Shown in pieces: positions 50,391 through 58,657 of a stretch of DNA of 64,000 nt. The notes under the pieces were generated by a model. The model ran no database searches and was not told where the DNA came from. It worked only from the letters and a program-made list of their open reading frames with translations. Location: positions 620,001-684,000 of the forward strand of contig NZ_CP107845.1 in assembly GCF_041431415.1 (NCBI RefSeq), written 5' to 3'. This DNA comes from Streptomyces sp. NBC_00513. Lineage in GTDB: Bacteria; Actinomycetota; Actinomycetes; Streptomycetales; Streptomycetaceae. Both the position numbers and the translations under genes were made by a program. The number at the start of each line of letters is the position of its first letter. The first letter of the stretch is position 1.

Positions 50391-53081
50391 TCACGGGCAG
50401 GGGCGTGTCTTCCCGGGCCTCCCCCAGGTCGCGGGGTTGTTCAGTCCCGGCGGCTGGTCGGGCAGCAGGCCGCACGCCATCCAGGTGGTCACGCTCTTGT
50501 CGAGGTGCGATTCGAGTACGTAGACGGCCTTGTTCGGCGGGTACTTGTGGCGGCTGTCGAGGGAGAGGAGACCGGAGGCGCCCGAGAAGTTCTGCACCCC
50601 CGGGTTGGAGAGGCGGGCGTACACGTCCGTCGGTTGGAACGGCGCGTTGCTGTTCTCGGCCGTCTTGTACTGGGCGTAGACCGAGTTGATGACCTCCGAG
50701 GCGACGCGGAGGGCGTCGTAGGCACCGGCCGCGTTTCCCTCCGGTACCGATCCGTCCTTGAAGACGTTCCGGAAGCGGGAGGTGAACTCCGAGTAGGGGC
50801 TGTCGGCGCTTTCCTTGCCGTTGGAGTTGTTGAACATCACGTAGTAGGGCCTCAGGACCGAGTGCTTCCTGAGCATGTCCTCCGGGTCCTGGAGGTACTT
50901 GGCGGCCGTGCTCTCGGAGAGGACGGCGACCTGCTTGCCGTCCGCCTTCCGGCAGTCGGCGGTGCCCTGGATGGCGTCGAAGAGTCCCGGCATCTCGCCC
51001 GAGCGGCCCGCGTAGACGATGAATCCGCCCGTGGCCCGGACCTCCGCGCAGATGTCGCGCGCCACTTCCGAGACGATCTGCCCGTTGCGGTGCTCGTAGT
51101 AGGGGACGGTCACCACCTTGCCGCCGGTGTAGTACCCGGTGAATCTCGTCTGGAGGTCGGAGCTGAAGAACTCGTCCTCCGGGTCGTAGACCACCACGGC
51201 CGTCCGGTTGCCGTCCTTGGCCGTCGTCAGCTCGCCGATCTGCTCGGAGTACGACGCGAACTCGGCCATCACCTCGGCGATGCGGTCGTCCGAGGGCGAC
51301 ACCTGGAAGTAGTAGGCGGAGGCCCGCTCGTCCACCATCTTGCTGCCGGTGACCGAGTTGCCGATGACGGGGATGCTGGCGGCGGAGAGCTCCGCGACCG
51401 CCGCGAACGAGGCGGGCCGGCTCTGCGTGATGCCGACCACGGCCGCGATCTTGTCCCGGTCCTTCCTCTGGACGATCTCCTGCGCGATGTCCGGGCCCTG
51501 GGTGTTCTGTGATCCGTAGGCGAAGTACTTTCCGGAGTTCGCGATGAGCAGGCGGATCTGGACCACGTCGCCCTCGCGGCTGTTCACCTGGTTCTGGGCG
51601 GTGAGTGCGCCACGAAGGCTCTGGATGCTCACCGGGGTGGAGTCCCCGGGCTCCGCCGTGAGCGGCGCGAAGAACACCACCGTCCGGTACGGGCGTCCGC
51701 TGCGCATCGCGTCCTCGTTCTGCCGGGCGGCGACGGCTTCCAGGGACAGGAGTTCGTCGTCGCGTCCGGCGATGCCCAGGTGGCACTCGCTTCCGTCGGT
51801 GACGCCGACGATCTCGCCCGAACTCACCTGGTGGCAGGAGGGTTTGACCCCGCTCCGGTGCGTGAGGACGATCAGTCCCGCGGCCACGAGGGCGAGCACC
51901 AGGACGGGGGCGGCCACGGCGCGCACGTAGTCGCCCCGACCGTTCGCCCGTACCTCCACTTTCGGGTTGGTCTCCAGCCAGCGGTCGGCCGGTCCGTCGT
52001 CGTCCCTCGCGGACAGCGGGACCAGGTGGACCGCGGACGCGGAGCGCCGGGTGTACAGGGCGTGGACGCGGTCGGCGAGACCGGTGACGCTGCGGGGGTC
52101 GGCGGGTACCGATTGCGCGTACGAGGGCGCTCCGCCGGCCAGGGCGCCCAGCACCATGAGCGGCGCGGGCGGTTCGGTGCGGACGATGTCCGCGTAGGTG
52201 TCGAGGAGTTCGCGTACGGGAGTGCCTTCCTCCCCGACCTCCGGGAGGAGCAGGACGAAGGGCCAGCGTCGGCGGCCGCGGTAGATCCAGAGCCGGGAGG
52301 GCTTGGCGGCCCGGGACAGGTCGTTGAGCAGGGCCATGAGGAGCATGCGCTGGATCAGTGCGTGGTTGTGCCGTGAGGTGCCGGCCCGGGTGATGGTCAA
52401 CGCCATGCGCAGGAAGTTGGCGCCCTTGGGTCTGCGGGAGCCGACCCAGCGCAGGGAGCGGCGTCTGCTGAGCCACAGGCCGTAGAGGCGTCGGGGCAGT
52501 CCGACGACGAGGAGTTGGAACAGGGAGAGCCAGATGTTCACCAGGAAGCTGCCGCCGGTGGCGCCGGCTACCCTGGCCAGTGTCCCCAGGAGCGGTCTGC
52601 GGGCCAGGAGTTCGGTGTAGAGCTCGTCGCGCAGTCGGCGCCGTTTGCCGGCCGCCGACCCGGCGCCGACGGAGACCTCCAGGACGGCGCGGCAGGTGTG
52701 GAAGCGCGGGAGCCGCAGTTCCCCCGCGTCGTGGGGCATGGAGTTCTCCAACTGGTCCACGAAGGCGTCCAGCAGGGCGACGTGTGGGTCGATCTCGGCG
52801 CCGGGGATCTCGTTGGGCGGTGTCTCGGGAGCGGTGGCGTCGGCGTCCTCGAGGAGTGCGTGGGGGACGAGGTCGACGGTGCGGTCGAGGTCCCGTTCGT
52901 ACAGTCGGTCCCGGTATCCCATGATGACCGTGCGCGCCGTCGATTCCTGTACGGAGCCGGGAGCGCCGGGGTCCCGTTTCAACAGCACCACGGGTAAGCG
53001 GCGGCTTTCTCCCCGGTCGGCCGCGAACGTGTCGAACTGCTCGATCAGGTACTCGATCCCCTGCGGAAGCGGCCGTTGCAC
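50391..53081 (-). CDS. Large membrane protein: degenerate NTPase-like module, TM, periplasmic-binding domain
   Basis: 896 residues. Residues 1-394 look cytoplasmic: a RossmannNTPase-like start (RLPVVLLKRDPGAPGS where a P-loop would be, without GKS/T), a hydrophobic helix at ~177-199, and WPFVLLLPEVGEEGTPV like a Walker B. A strong membrane helix at ~395-418 follows. Residues ~420-896 are a type 1 periplasmic-binding domain of the branched-chain amino-acid/receptor family: QSLRGALTAQNQVN, IAAVVGITQSRPASFAAVAELSAASIPVIGNSVTG, YFQVSPSDDRIAEVMAEFA, TAVVVYDPED. Leu29 is TTA. GTG at 53081 with AGGAG upstream. A membrane receptor is inferred. Confidence 0.85.
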   Translation of the reverse strand: MQRPLPQGIEYLIEQFDTFAADRGESRRLPVVLLKRDPGAPGSVQESTARTVIMGYRDRLYERDLDRTVDLVPHALLEDADATAPETPPNEIPGAEIDPHVALLDAFVDQLENSMPHDAGELRLPRFHTCRAVLEVSVGAGSAAGKRRRLRDELYTELLARRPLLGTLARVAGATGGSFLVNIWLSLFQLLVVGLPRRLYGLWLSRRRSLRWVGSRRPKGANFLRMALTITRAGTSRHNHALIQRMLLMALLNDLSRAAKPSRLWIYRGRRRWPFVLLLPEVGEEGTPVRELLDTYADIVRTEPPAPLMVLGALAGGAPSYAQSVPADPRSVTGLADRVHALYTRRSASAVHLVPLSARDDDGPADRWLETNPKVEVRANGRGDYVRAVAAPVLVLALVAAGLIVLTHRSGVKPSCHQVSSGEIVGVTDGSECHLGIAGRDDELLSLEAVAARQNEDAMRSGRPYRTVVFFAPLTAEPGDSTPVSIQSLRGALTAQNQVNSREGDVVQIRLLIANSGKYFAYGSQNTQGPDIAQEIVQRKDRDKIAAVVGITQSRPASFAAVAELSAASIPVIGNSVTGSKMVDERASAYYFQVSPSDDRIAEVMAEFASYSEQIGELTTAKDGNRTAVVVYDPEDEFFSSDLQTRFTGYYTGGKVVTVPYYEHRNGQIVSEVARDICAEVRATGGFIVYAGRSGEMPGLFDAIQGTADCRKADGKQVAVLSESTAAKYLQDPEDMLRKHSVLRPYYVMFNNSNGKESADSPYSEFTSRFRNVFKDGSVPEGNAAGAYDALRVASEVINSVYAQYKTAENSNAPFQPTDVYARLSNPGVQNFSGASGLLSLDSRHKYPPNKAVYVLESHLDKSVTTWMACGLLPDQPPGLNNPATWGRPGKTRPCP

Positions 53082-53451
53082 ACTGCTCCTCTGCGCGTCG
53101 AGGCGACGGGCGGCATCGCCCGCCATCCTGCGGACACCGCCGCGAGACAGAGCTCGGCCGGGAGAGAACACGCCCTGACGATCACGATCGACCGCCTGCC
53201 CCCCGACGGCAGTGAGTTCCGCCACGTTAGCGGCGCGAAGCGCTCCCCCGCCGGGAAATGCGCGGGTTGCCCGGCGGCCTGTAGGACTGGTGCGGAGTGC
53301 CTTCCGGCACGGTGGTGGCCGAAATGTACGGAACCGGGTCCGGGTCCGTGGATATGGTGCGTGATGTGGGCCAGGCACGCCGCTGACCACCGCCGCCGAC
53401 TCCCCTGCGGGCCGGGGGTGTTCCTCGTACCCGAGTCGATCTGGAGCAAGC
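53082..53451. other. 370-base divergent spacer
   Basis: Between the membrane protein and the flavoprotein gene. Short ORFs here are shadows. TATGGT at ~53353 is a possible -10 element for the flavoprotein gene. Confidence 0.4.
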
Positions 53452-54843
53452 GTGACGCCTCCCCACCTCTCTGCCCCGCAGCCGGATCCGGCGCCCGCCG
53501 GTGACTTCGCCGGCGTCTTCGGCCCGGTCCCCGCGCTGGACGGGGAGCTGTGCTTCGACGCCGGCTCCCTCGAAGCGGCGTCCACCGACTTCGGTGGCCT
53601 CGTCCGTCAGCCGCCCGCCGTGGTCCTCAGGCCCGGTTCGGCCGAGGACGTCGCCGCGATGGTCCGTCACTGTCGCGCGCGCGGAATGAAGGTGGCCGGG
53701 CGGGGCCAGGGGCACTCCACCAACGGGCAGGCCCAGGTGGCTTCCGGGCTGGTCGTCGACCTCGGCACCCTGGACTCCGTCGAGATCCGCGACGACGACA
53801 CCGCCGTGGTCCAGAGCGGAGTCCGCTGGAGCACTCTGGTCCGGGCTTCCCTGGCCCGTGGTCTCACCCCGCCGGCCTTCACCGACTACCTGGAACTCTC
53901 CATAGGCGGCACGCTCTCGGCCGGTGGGCTGGGCGGACAGATCGGTCACCACGGCACGCAGGTCGACAACGTGATCGAACTCCAGGTCGTCACCGGTGAG
54001 GGCGAGTTGACGACTTGTTCGCCGACCGTGCGTCCCGACCTGTTCCGCGCCGTCCTCGGCGGCCTCGGTCAGTGCGCGATCATCACCCGGGCCACTCTCG
54101 CGCTGGTCCCCGCGCCCCGCTCCGTGCGGCTCTACACACTCGCCGCCCCCAGCCTCGCCGCACTCACCGCGCAGCAGGCCAGGCTGATCGGGGAAGGACG
54201 CTTCGACTACCTCGTCGGGCAGGCTCACACGCCCTCCCCGGAGGGCTGGAGCTACATGATCGAGGCGGCGGCCTACGACGGGACGGCCGCCGACGACGCC
54301 CGGCTCACCGGCGACCTGGACCACACGGCGGTCGAGGTCCAGGACCTGCCGTACTTCGATTTCCTGAACCGGATCGCCCCGATGGTGGAGGTGTTCGAGT
54401 CCATGGGCGAGTGGAGGCGTCCCCACCCCTGGTTCGACAGTCTGCTTCCCGCGTCGGCCGTGAACTCCGTTGTCTCGGAGACGCTCGCGACCCTCAAGGG
54501 CGGCTCGATCGGCGCGAGCGCGGTGGTCCTGTTGTACCCCGTCGTCACCGCCAAGTGCGCGACGCCGCTCCCGGTCATGCCGGACGAGGAACTGGCCTAC
54601 CTCTTCTCCCTCCTCAAGACCGCTTCCCCCGGCGCGGATTCCGCCGAGGTGATGGTCGCCGCGAATCGCAGGCAGTACGACGCCACGCTCGCCGTGGGTG
54701 GCCGTTGGTACCCGATCGGGTCGGTGCCGCTCACCACGGATGACTGGGTGCGTCACTTCGGCCCGTTCTGGGACGAGTTCAAGGCCGCGCGGCACCGTTA
54801 CGACCCCGACGGGATCCTCACGCCCGGCCAACGCATCTTCTGA
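53452..54843 (+). CDS. FAD-linked oxidase, cytokinin-dehydrogenase-like
   Basis: 463 residues of the VAO/PCMH family. GRGQGHSTNGQAQ carries H88, the position of covalent FAD linkage in cytokinin dehydrogenases; GGTLSAGGLGGQIGHHG and the end RYDPDGILTPGQRIF also fit that group better than berberine-bridge enzymes. It would oxidise side-chain C-N or similar bonds with an acceptor. GTG at 53452 with GGAG upstream. No signal peptide. Actinomycetes are known to carry CKX-type genes; substrate here is unproven. Confidence 0.88.
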   Translation: MTPPHLSAPQPDPAPAGDFAGVFGPVPALDGELCFDAGSLEAASTDFGGLVRQPPAVVLRPGSAEDVAAMVRHCRARGMKVAGRGQGHSTNGQAQVASGLVVDLGTLDSVEIRDDDTAVVQSGVRWSTLVRASLARGLTPPAFTDYLELSIGGTLSAGGLGGQIGHHGTQVDNVIELQVVTGEGELTTCSPTVRPDLFRAVLGGLGQCAIITRATLALVPAPRSVRLYTLAAPSLAALTAQQARLIGEGRFDYLVGQAHTPSPEGWSYMIEAAAYDGTAADDARLTGDLDHTAVEVQDLPYFDFLNRIAPMVEVFESMGEWRRPHPWFDSLLPASAVNSVVSETLATLKGGSIGASAVVLLYPVVTAKCATPLPVMPDEELAYLFSLLKTASPGADSAEVMVAANRRQYDATLAVGGRWYPIGSVPLTTDDWVRHFGPFWDEFKAARHRYDPDGILTPGQRIF

Positions 54844-54853
54844 CGGAGCGCTG

Positions 54854-54937
54854 CGGTCGAAGGGTGCGGTCCGGTCGAAGGGTACGGTCCGGGCCCGGTC
54901 GAAAGGTTGCCGGCCGGGCCCGGTCGAAAGGTTGCGG
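54854..54937. repeat. Four copies of CGGTCGAAGGGT/CGGTCGAAAGGT
   Basis: Copies start at 54854, 54872, 54896 and 54921 in the spacer after the flavoprotein gene; flanks are partly shared (CCGGGCCCGG in the last two). An intergenic tandem array of unknown role. Confidence 0.75.
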
Positions 54938-55038
54938 TTCGTCGGTTCGCCCTGGTCGCAGGCCCGCGAAATCGGCTGTGTGGCACGGCCGGGGCCGTGG
55001 GACGATCCGGGCGGCAATCGAGAGAACCGGGTGGGGAC

Positions 55039-55932
55039 ATGGGCAGGATGCACGCGGACGAGGCGGAGATCGACGCCGATCTGGTACGGGGCCTGCTGCG
55101 CGCCCAGTTCCCCCGGTGGGCGGACCTGCCGATCACCCGCCTCGCGTCGGGGGGCACGGTCAACGCGATCTACCGGCTCGGCGACGACCTGACCGTCCGA
55201 CTGCCGCTGCGCCCCGGCGGCGCCGAGGCCATCGTGACGGAAGCACGGCTGCTCCCCCGGCTGGCGCCGCTGCTGCCGCTGCCGATCCCGGAGGTGGTCG
55301 CGACCGGCGCCCCGGGTGAGGGCTACCCCTTGAGCTGGGCGGTGCACCGGTGGATCGAGGGCCGCAGCCCTGTCGAGGGCGTCTTGGCTGAACCCGAGTC
55401 CGTGGCCCGGGACCTCGCCCGGTTCGCGGTCGCGTTCCGCGGGGTCGCACTCCCCGACGGCCCGCCCGCGCACCGCGGCGCGCCCTTGATCAGCGAGGAC
55501 CGGGACGTGCGGGGGGCGATCGAGGAGCTGCGCCGTACCGACGAACCCTTCGACGTCGAGGAGATCACCGCGGCCTGGGAGGAGGCCCTCGCGGCACCGC
55601 TGTGGACGGGCCCGGCCCGCTGGACGCACTGCGACCTCATGCCGAGCAATCTGCTGCTGGACGGTGACCGCGTCTCGGCCGTCATCGACTTCGGCACCGT
55701 GGGCCTGGGAGAGCCGGCCACCGACCTCATCCCCGCCTGGAATCTGCTGCCCGCCTCGGCTCGACGGGTGTACCGCGACGTGGTGGACGTGGACGACGCG
55801 ACCTGGGCCCGCGGCCGGGGCTGGGCGCTGTCCATGGCGGTCATCCAGCTGCCGTACTACCGCAGGACCAACCCGATCATCTCGGCCAATGCCCGGCACG
55901 TCATCCGGGAGGTCCTCGGATCCCGCGGGTGA
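55039..55932 (+). CDS. Aminoglycoside-phosphotransferase-family (APH) kinase
   Basis: 297 residues. ASGGTVNAIYRLGDDLTVRLP (N-lobe), HCDLMPSNLLLDGDRV (catalytic loop, HxDxxxxN) and VIDFGTVGLGEPATDLIPAW (metal Asp) define the APH/choline-kinase fold. Related Streptomyces proteins phosphorylate aminoglycosides, macrolides, hydroxyurea-like or own metabolites; the sequence does not say which. ATG at 55039 (or 55048). Standalone gene. Confidence 0.92.
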   Translation: MGRMHADEAEIDADLVRGLLRAQFPRWADLPITRLASGGTVNAIYRLGDDLTVRLPLRPGGAEAIVTEARLLPRLAPLLPLPIPEVVATGAPGEGYPLSWAVHRWIEGRSPVEGVLAEPESVARDLARFAVAFRGVALPDGPPAHRGAPLISEDRDVRGAIEELRRTDEPFDVEEITAAWEEALAAPLWTGPARWTHCDLMPSNLLLDGDRVSAVIDFGTVGLGEPATDLIPAWNLLPASARRVYRDVVDVDDATWARGRGWALSMAVIQLPYYRRTNPIISANARHVIREVLGSRG

Positions 55933-56042
55933 GACCCGGGGAGCCTGCGCCCCGGGGCCCGTGCGTCCGCTCAAGCGGCACACACCCCGACCCACGCCCC
56001 AACCCACGTCCCGACCATGCCCCGGGCTGACCACCAGCCGTC

Positions 56043-56056
56043 TTGAACATGTTCAA
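56043..56056. promoter_or_regulatory. TetR-type operator 1, overlapping -35
   Basis: TTGAACATGTTCAA, perfect 14-bp palindrome. Its left half TTGAAC serves as a -35 hexamer, 17 bases before TAGGGT at 56066. Confidence 0.8.
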
Positions 56057-56065
56057 CGAACCCCG

Positions 56066-56071
56066 TAGGGT
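56066..56071 (+). promoter_or_regulatory. -10 box of the YndJ/DUF1990 operon
   Basis: TAGGGT, 17 bases after TTGAAC: a well-spaced sigma-70-type promoter with a ~65-base leader. Confidence 0.75.
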
Positions 56072-56083
56072 CACGGTCATGAG

Positions 56084-56097
56084 TTGAACGCGTTCAA
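56084..56097. promoter_or_regulatory. TetR-type operator 2, at the transcription start
   Basis: TTGAACGCGTTCAA, perfect palindrome with the same TTGAAC..GTTCAA core, 41 bp centre to centre from operator 1 (about four helical turns). Confidence 0.8.
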
Positions 56098-56142
56098 GCG
56101 TTCAGTGCTCCGCGCGTTCGGCGCGGCCGGAGGGGGTCCGCG

Positions 56143-56982
56143 ATGACGGTGCTGGTGAATCTGATCGTCACCCTGGGCATGCTGGGGATCGTTCCCGCAG
56201 GCCTGCGTCTGATCGATCCGGTGGGGCCGCACCGGATCGCCCGGCTGTGGCCGTTCCTCGCCGTTCCCGGGGCGGTGTGCCTGTGGCTCCCGCGCGGAGC
56301 CCTCGCCACCGTGCTCGCCGGCCTCTACGCCGCCGCCACCCTGGTCCTCGCGGCACAGGCCCCGGCCCGGCTGCTGCGGACGCGCTCGCTCGCCCCGGCC
56401 GAGATCGCCGTGCTGACCGCGCTCGTCGCGCCCTCGGTGGCCGCGACGGCCCTGGTCGCCGAACGCGGCGGACACCGTCTGTTCGGCTTCGACCTCGACA
56501 TCCTGGCGCTGACCGTCCCGCACTTCCACTTCGCCGGTTTCGCCGCCGCGCTGGTCGCCGGGCTGGTGTGCCGGGCCGCCCCTTCCTCCGCCGGCGGCCT
56601 CTCGCGCGCGGCGGCGTACAGCGTCCCGGCCGGCACGCTCCTCGTGCTCCTCGGCTACTTCGTCGACGACTGGGCCGAGCTGGTGGGCGCCGCGGTCCTG
56701 ACCGGCGGGATGTGGGCGGTGGCCGTGCTGACCTGGCGGGAGATCCGTCCGCGGGCCCGCGGACGTGTCACGGGCGCGCTGCTGTCGACCTCGGCCGCGG
56801 TCCTGGTGGCCACCATGCTGCTCGCCCTGTGGTGGGCCCTCGGCGAGGCCACCGGCATCACCCACCCCACCCTGACCTGGATGGCCGCCACCCACGGCCT
56901 CGGCAACGCCCTCGGATTCGCCCTCTGCTCGATGCTCGCCTGGCACCGGCTGGGCCCCGACCTGACGGAGAAGACCCCATGA
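56143..56982 (+). CDS. YndJ-family membrane protein
   Basis: 279 residues with about eight membrane helices and the YndJ signature HFHFAGFAAALVAGL, plus THGLGNALGFALCSMLAWHR near the end. Related Bacillus YndJ proteins carry a fused DUF1990 domain, which here is the separate next gene. GGAGGGGG precedes the ATG at 56143. Controlled by the twin-palindrome promoter. Transport substrate unknown. Confidence 0.92.
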   Translation: MTVLVNLIVTLGMLGIVPAGLRLIDPVGPHRIARLWPFLAVPGAVCLWLPRGALATVLAGLYAAATLVLAAQAPARLLRTRSLAPAEIAVLTALVAPSVAATALVAERGGHRLFGFDLDILALTVPHFHFAGFAAALVAGLVCRAAPSSAGGLSRAAAYSVPAGTLLVLLGYFVDDWAELVGAAVLTGGMWAVAVLTWREIRPRARGRVTGALLSTSAAVLVATMLLALWWALGEATGITHPTLTWMAATHGLGNALGFALCSMLAWHRLGPDLTEKTP

Positions 56983-57515
56983 CCCGACTCTTCAGCCCCG
57001 ACCGAGACACCGTCAACTACCCCGAGGCGGGCGCCACCGCCCTCCGACCGCTGCCGGCCGGATACGACCACCTGGAGTACCGCGTCCGGATCGGGCACGG
57101 CCGGCCCGACCTGGAAGCGGCCGGCGCCGCGGTCACCACCCTCCGGGCGCACCGCGCCTCGGGGATGCGCGTGGCCACGGACCAGGAGGGCCCCCTGCTT
57201 CCCGGCCGGCGGGTGGAGGTCGGCATCGGCATCGGACCGCTGCGCGTCACCGCTCCGTGCCAGGTGATCTGGACGGCGTACGAGCCCGACCGCATCGGTT
57301 TCGCGTACGGGACGCTGAAGGGCCACCCCGAGTGCGGCGAGGAGTCCTTCGTAGTGGACATGGACGCCGACGGCGGCGTGTGGTTCACGGTGACCGCCTT
57401 CAGCCGGCCCGGCTGCTGGTACACCCGTCTCGCGGGCCCGGCGGTACCGGTCCTGCAACGCGCCTACGCCCGGCTGCTGGGTCACACGCTGCGCGCAGTG
57501 GTGCGGGCCGGCTGA
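56979..57515 (+). CDS. DUF1990 protein
   Basis: 178 residues: PLPAGYDHLEYRVRIGHGRPDLEAAGAAV, VEVGIGIGPLRVTAPCQVIW, EESFVVDMDADGGVWFTVTAFSRP, DUF1990 throughout. ATG at 56979 overlaps the yndJ stop by 4 bases (ATGA). In other bacteria the domain is fused to YndJ, so the two products probably act together at the membrane. A lipid- or metal-binding role has been guessed, not shown. Confidence 0.93.
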   Translation: MTRLFSPDRDTVNYPEAGATALRPLPAGYDHLEYRVRIGHGRPDLEAAGAAVTTLRAHRASGMRVATDQEGPLLPGRRVEVGIGIGPLRVTAPCQVIWTAYEPDRIGFAYGTLKGHPECGEESFVVDMDADGGVWFTVTAFSRPGCWYTRLAGPAVPVLQRAYARLLGHTLRAVVRAG

Positions 57516-57905
57516 CGTCGGAGCCGTGGACCGTCTCCGGCGGGCGGGAGCGGTGGGCGCGCGTTCCGTCGGGAGCGGTGGGCGCGCGTTCTGTCGGGAG
57601 CGGTGGCCGCGCGTTTGTATCGGGCGGGTATCAGGGAGCGCTTGGTCGCCCATCAGTCCGGCGCGGCGAACGTCCCCGCGGGGGCTCGCGTAGGGGACGG
57701 TCCGCCCCGGCGGCCGGGCACTCCCACCCCACCTGATCTGCGTGTTCTTGGATCGCGGAGGCTCTTTCGGGTGGGTGCGTCCGCGGCCCGCGCCGCGGAC
57801 ACCACCCCGTACGGCTGCCGTATCGTTCCTTTCGGATCGTCGGCGGCGCGTGAGCACGCCCGGGTCCGATGCCCCGCCCGGACCGTTTCAACAGGAGTCG
57901 TCCCC
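57516..57905. other. 390-base spacer
   Basis: Contains three tandem 25-bp repeats (listed separately) and the leader of the two-component operon. No gene supported. Confidence 0.5.
57546..57620. repeat. 25-bp tandem repeat, three copies
   Basis: Units start at 57546, 57571 and 57596 with the core GGGAGCGGTGGGCGCGCGTT (third copy GGCC). The last unit has changes near its end. Confidence 0.85.
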
Positions 57906-58652
57906 GTGTCCTCGTCCGCCTCGGCTCCGGCCTCCGCGCGCCTCGCTCGCGTGTTGCTGGTGGAGGACGACGACCTGATGCGCCGGTCCTTCACCGTCGC
58001 CCTCGAACGCTACGGCTACCGGATGCAGGCCGCGTCCGACGGCCTCGCCGCGCTGGAGCTCCTGCGCGAGGAGAGCTTCGACCTGCTGATCCTGGACGTG
58101 ATGCTGCCCGGTCTCGACGGGATCGGGCTGTGCCGCAGGGTCCGGGAGACCAGCCTGGTGCCGATCCTGATGATGTCCGCCCGCGGCGAAGGCCTCGACG
58201 TGGTCGCCGGGCTGGAGGCCGGCGCGGACGACTACGTCGTCAAGCCGGTGGAGACCTCCGTTCTGGTGGCACGCATCCGATCGCTGCTGCGGCGGGCGAC
58301 CTACGCTCCCGCCCCCGGGCCCGCGTGCGCGACGGGCGGGGAGCCGCCCGCGTCCGAGGCGGACCGGGACCGGCTGTTCTTCGGGGACCTCTCCATCGAC
58401 ACCGGCGGCCTGGAGGTGTTCGTCTCCGGGCGCCCGGTGGCGCTCACCCCGACCGAACTGAAACTCCTGCTGGAGTTCGCCGCCCACCCGGGCATCGTGC
58501 TGGAGCGGCACACGCTGCTGCGCGACGTCTGGGACTACGGCTGGGACGGCGACAGCCGGGTCGTCGACCTGTGCGTGCAGCGGCTGCGCAGGAAGCTGGG
58601 GCGGGACCGGATCGAGACGGTCCGCGGCTTCGGCTACAAGCTCAGGCGCTGA
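57906..58652 (+). CDS. OmpR-type response regulator
   Basis: 248 residues. Receiver with VLLVEDDDLM, phospho-acceptor D64 (LILDVMLPGLDG), MMSARGE, conserved Lys in DYVVKPVE; C-terminal winged helix (LTPTELKLLLEFAAHPG, VVDLCVQRLRRKLG). First gene of the row RR-HK-ABC ATPase-permease, so it probably controls the exporter genes behind it. GTG at 57906 with AGGAG 8 bases upstream. Confidence 0.94.
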   Translation: MSSSASAPASARLARVLLVEDDDLMRRSFTVALERYGYRMQAASDGLAALELLREESFDLLILDVMLPGLDGIGLCRRVRETSLVPILMMSARGEGLDVVAGLEAGADDYVVKPVETSVLVARIRSLLRRATYAPAPGPACATGGEPPASEADRDRLFFGDLSIDTGGLEVFVSGRPVALTPTELKLLLEFAAHPGIVLERHTLLRDVWDYGWDGDSRVVDLCVQRLRRKLGRDRIETVRGFGYKLRR

Positions 58653-58657
58653 GCACG

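Noticed and set aside
53364..53504. ATG five bases after TATGGT as a possible leaderless small gene
   Set aside because: The frame gives an Arg-rich peptide overlapping the flavoprotein start in another frame.
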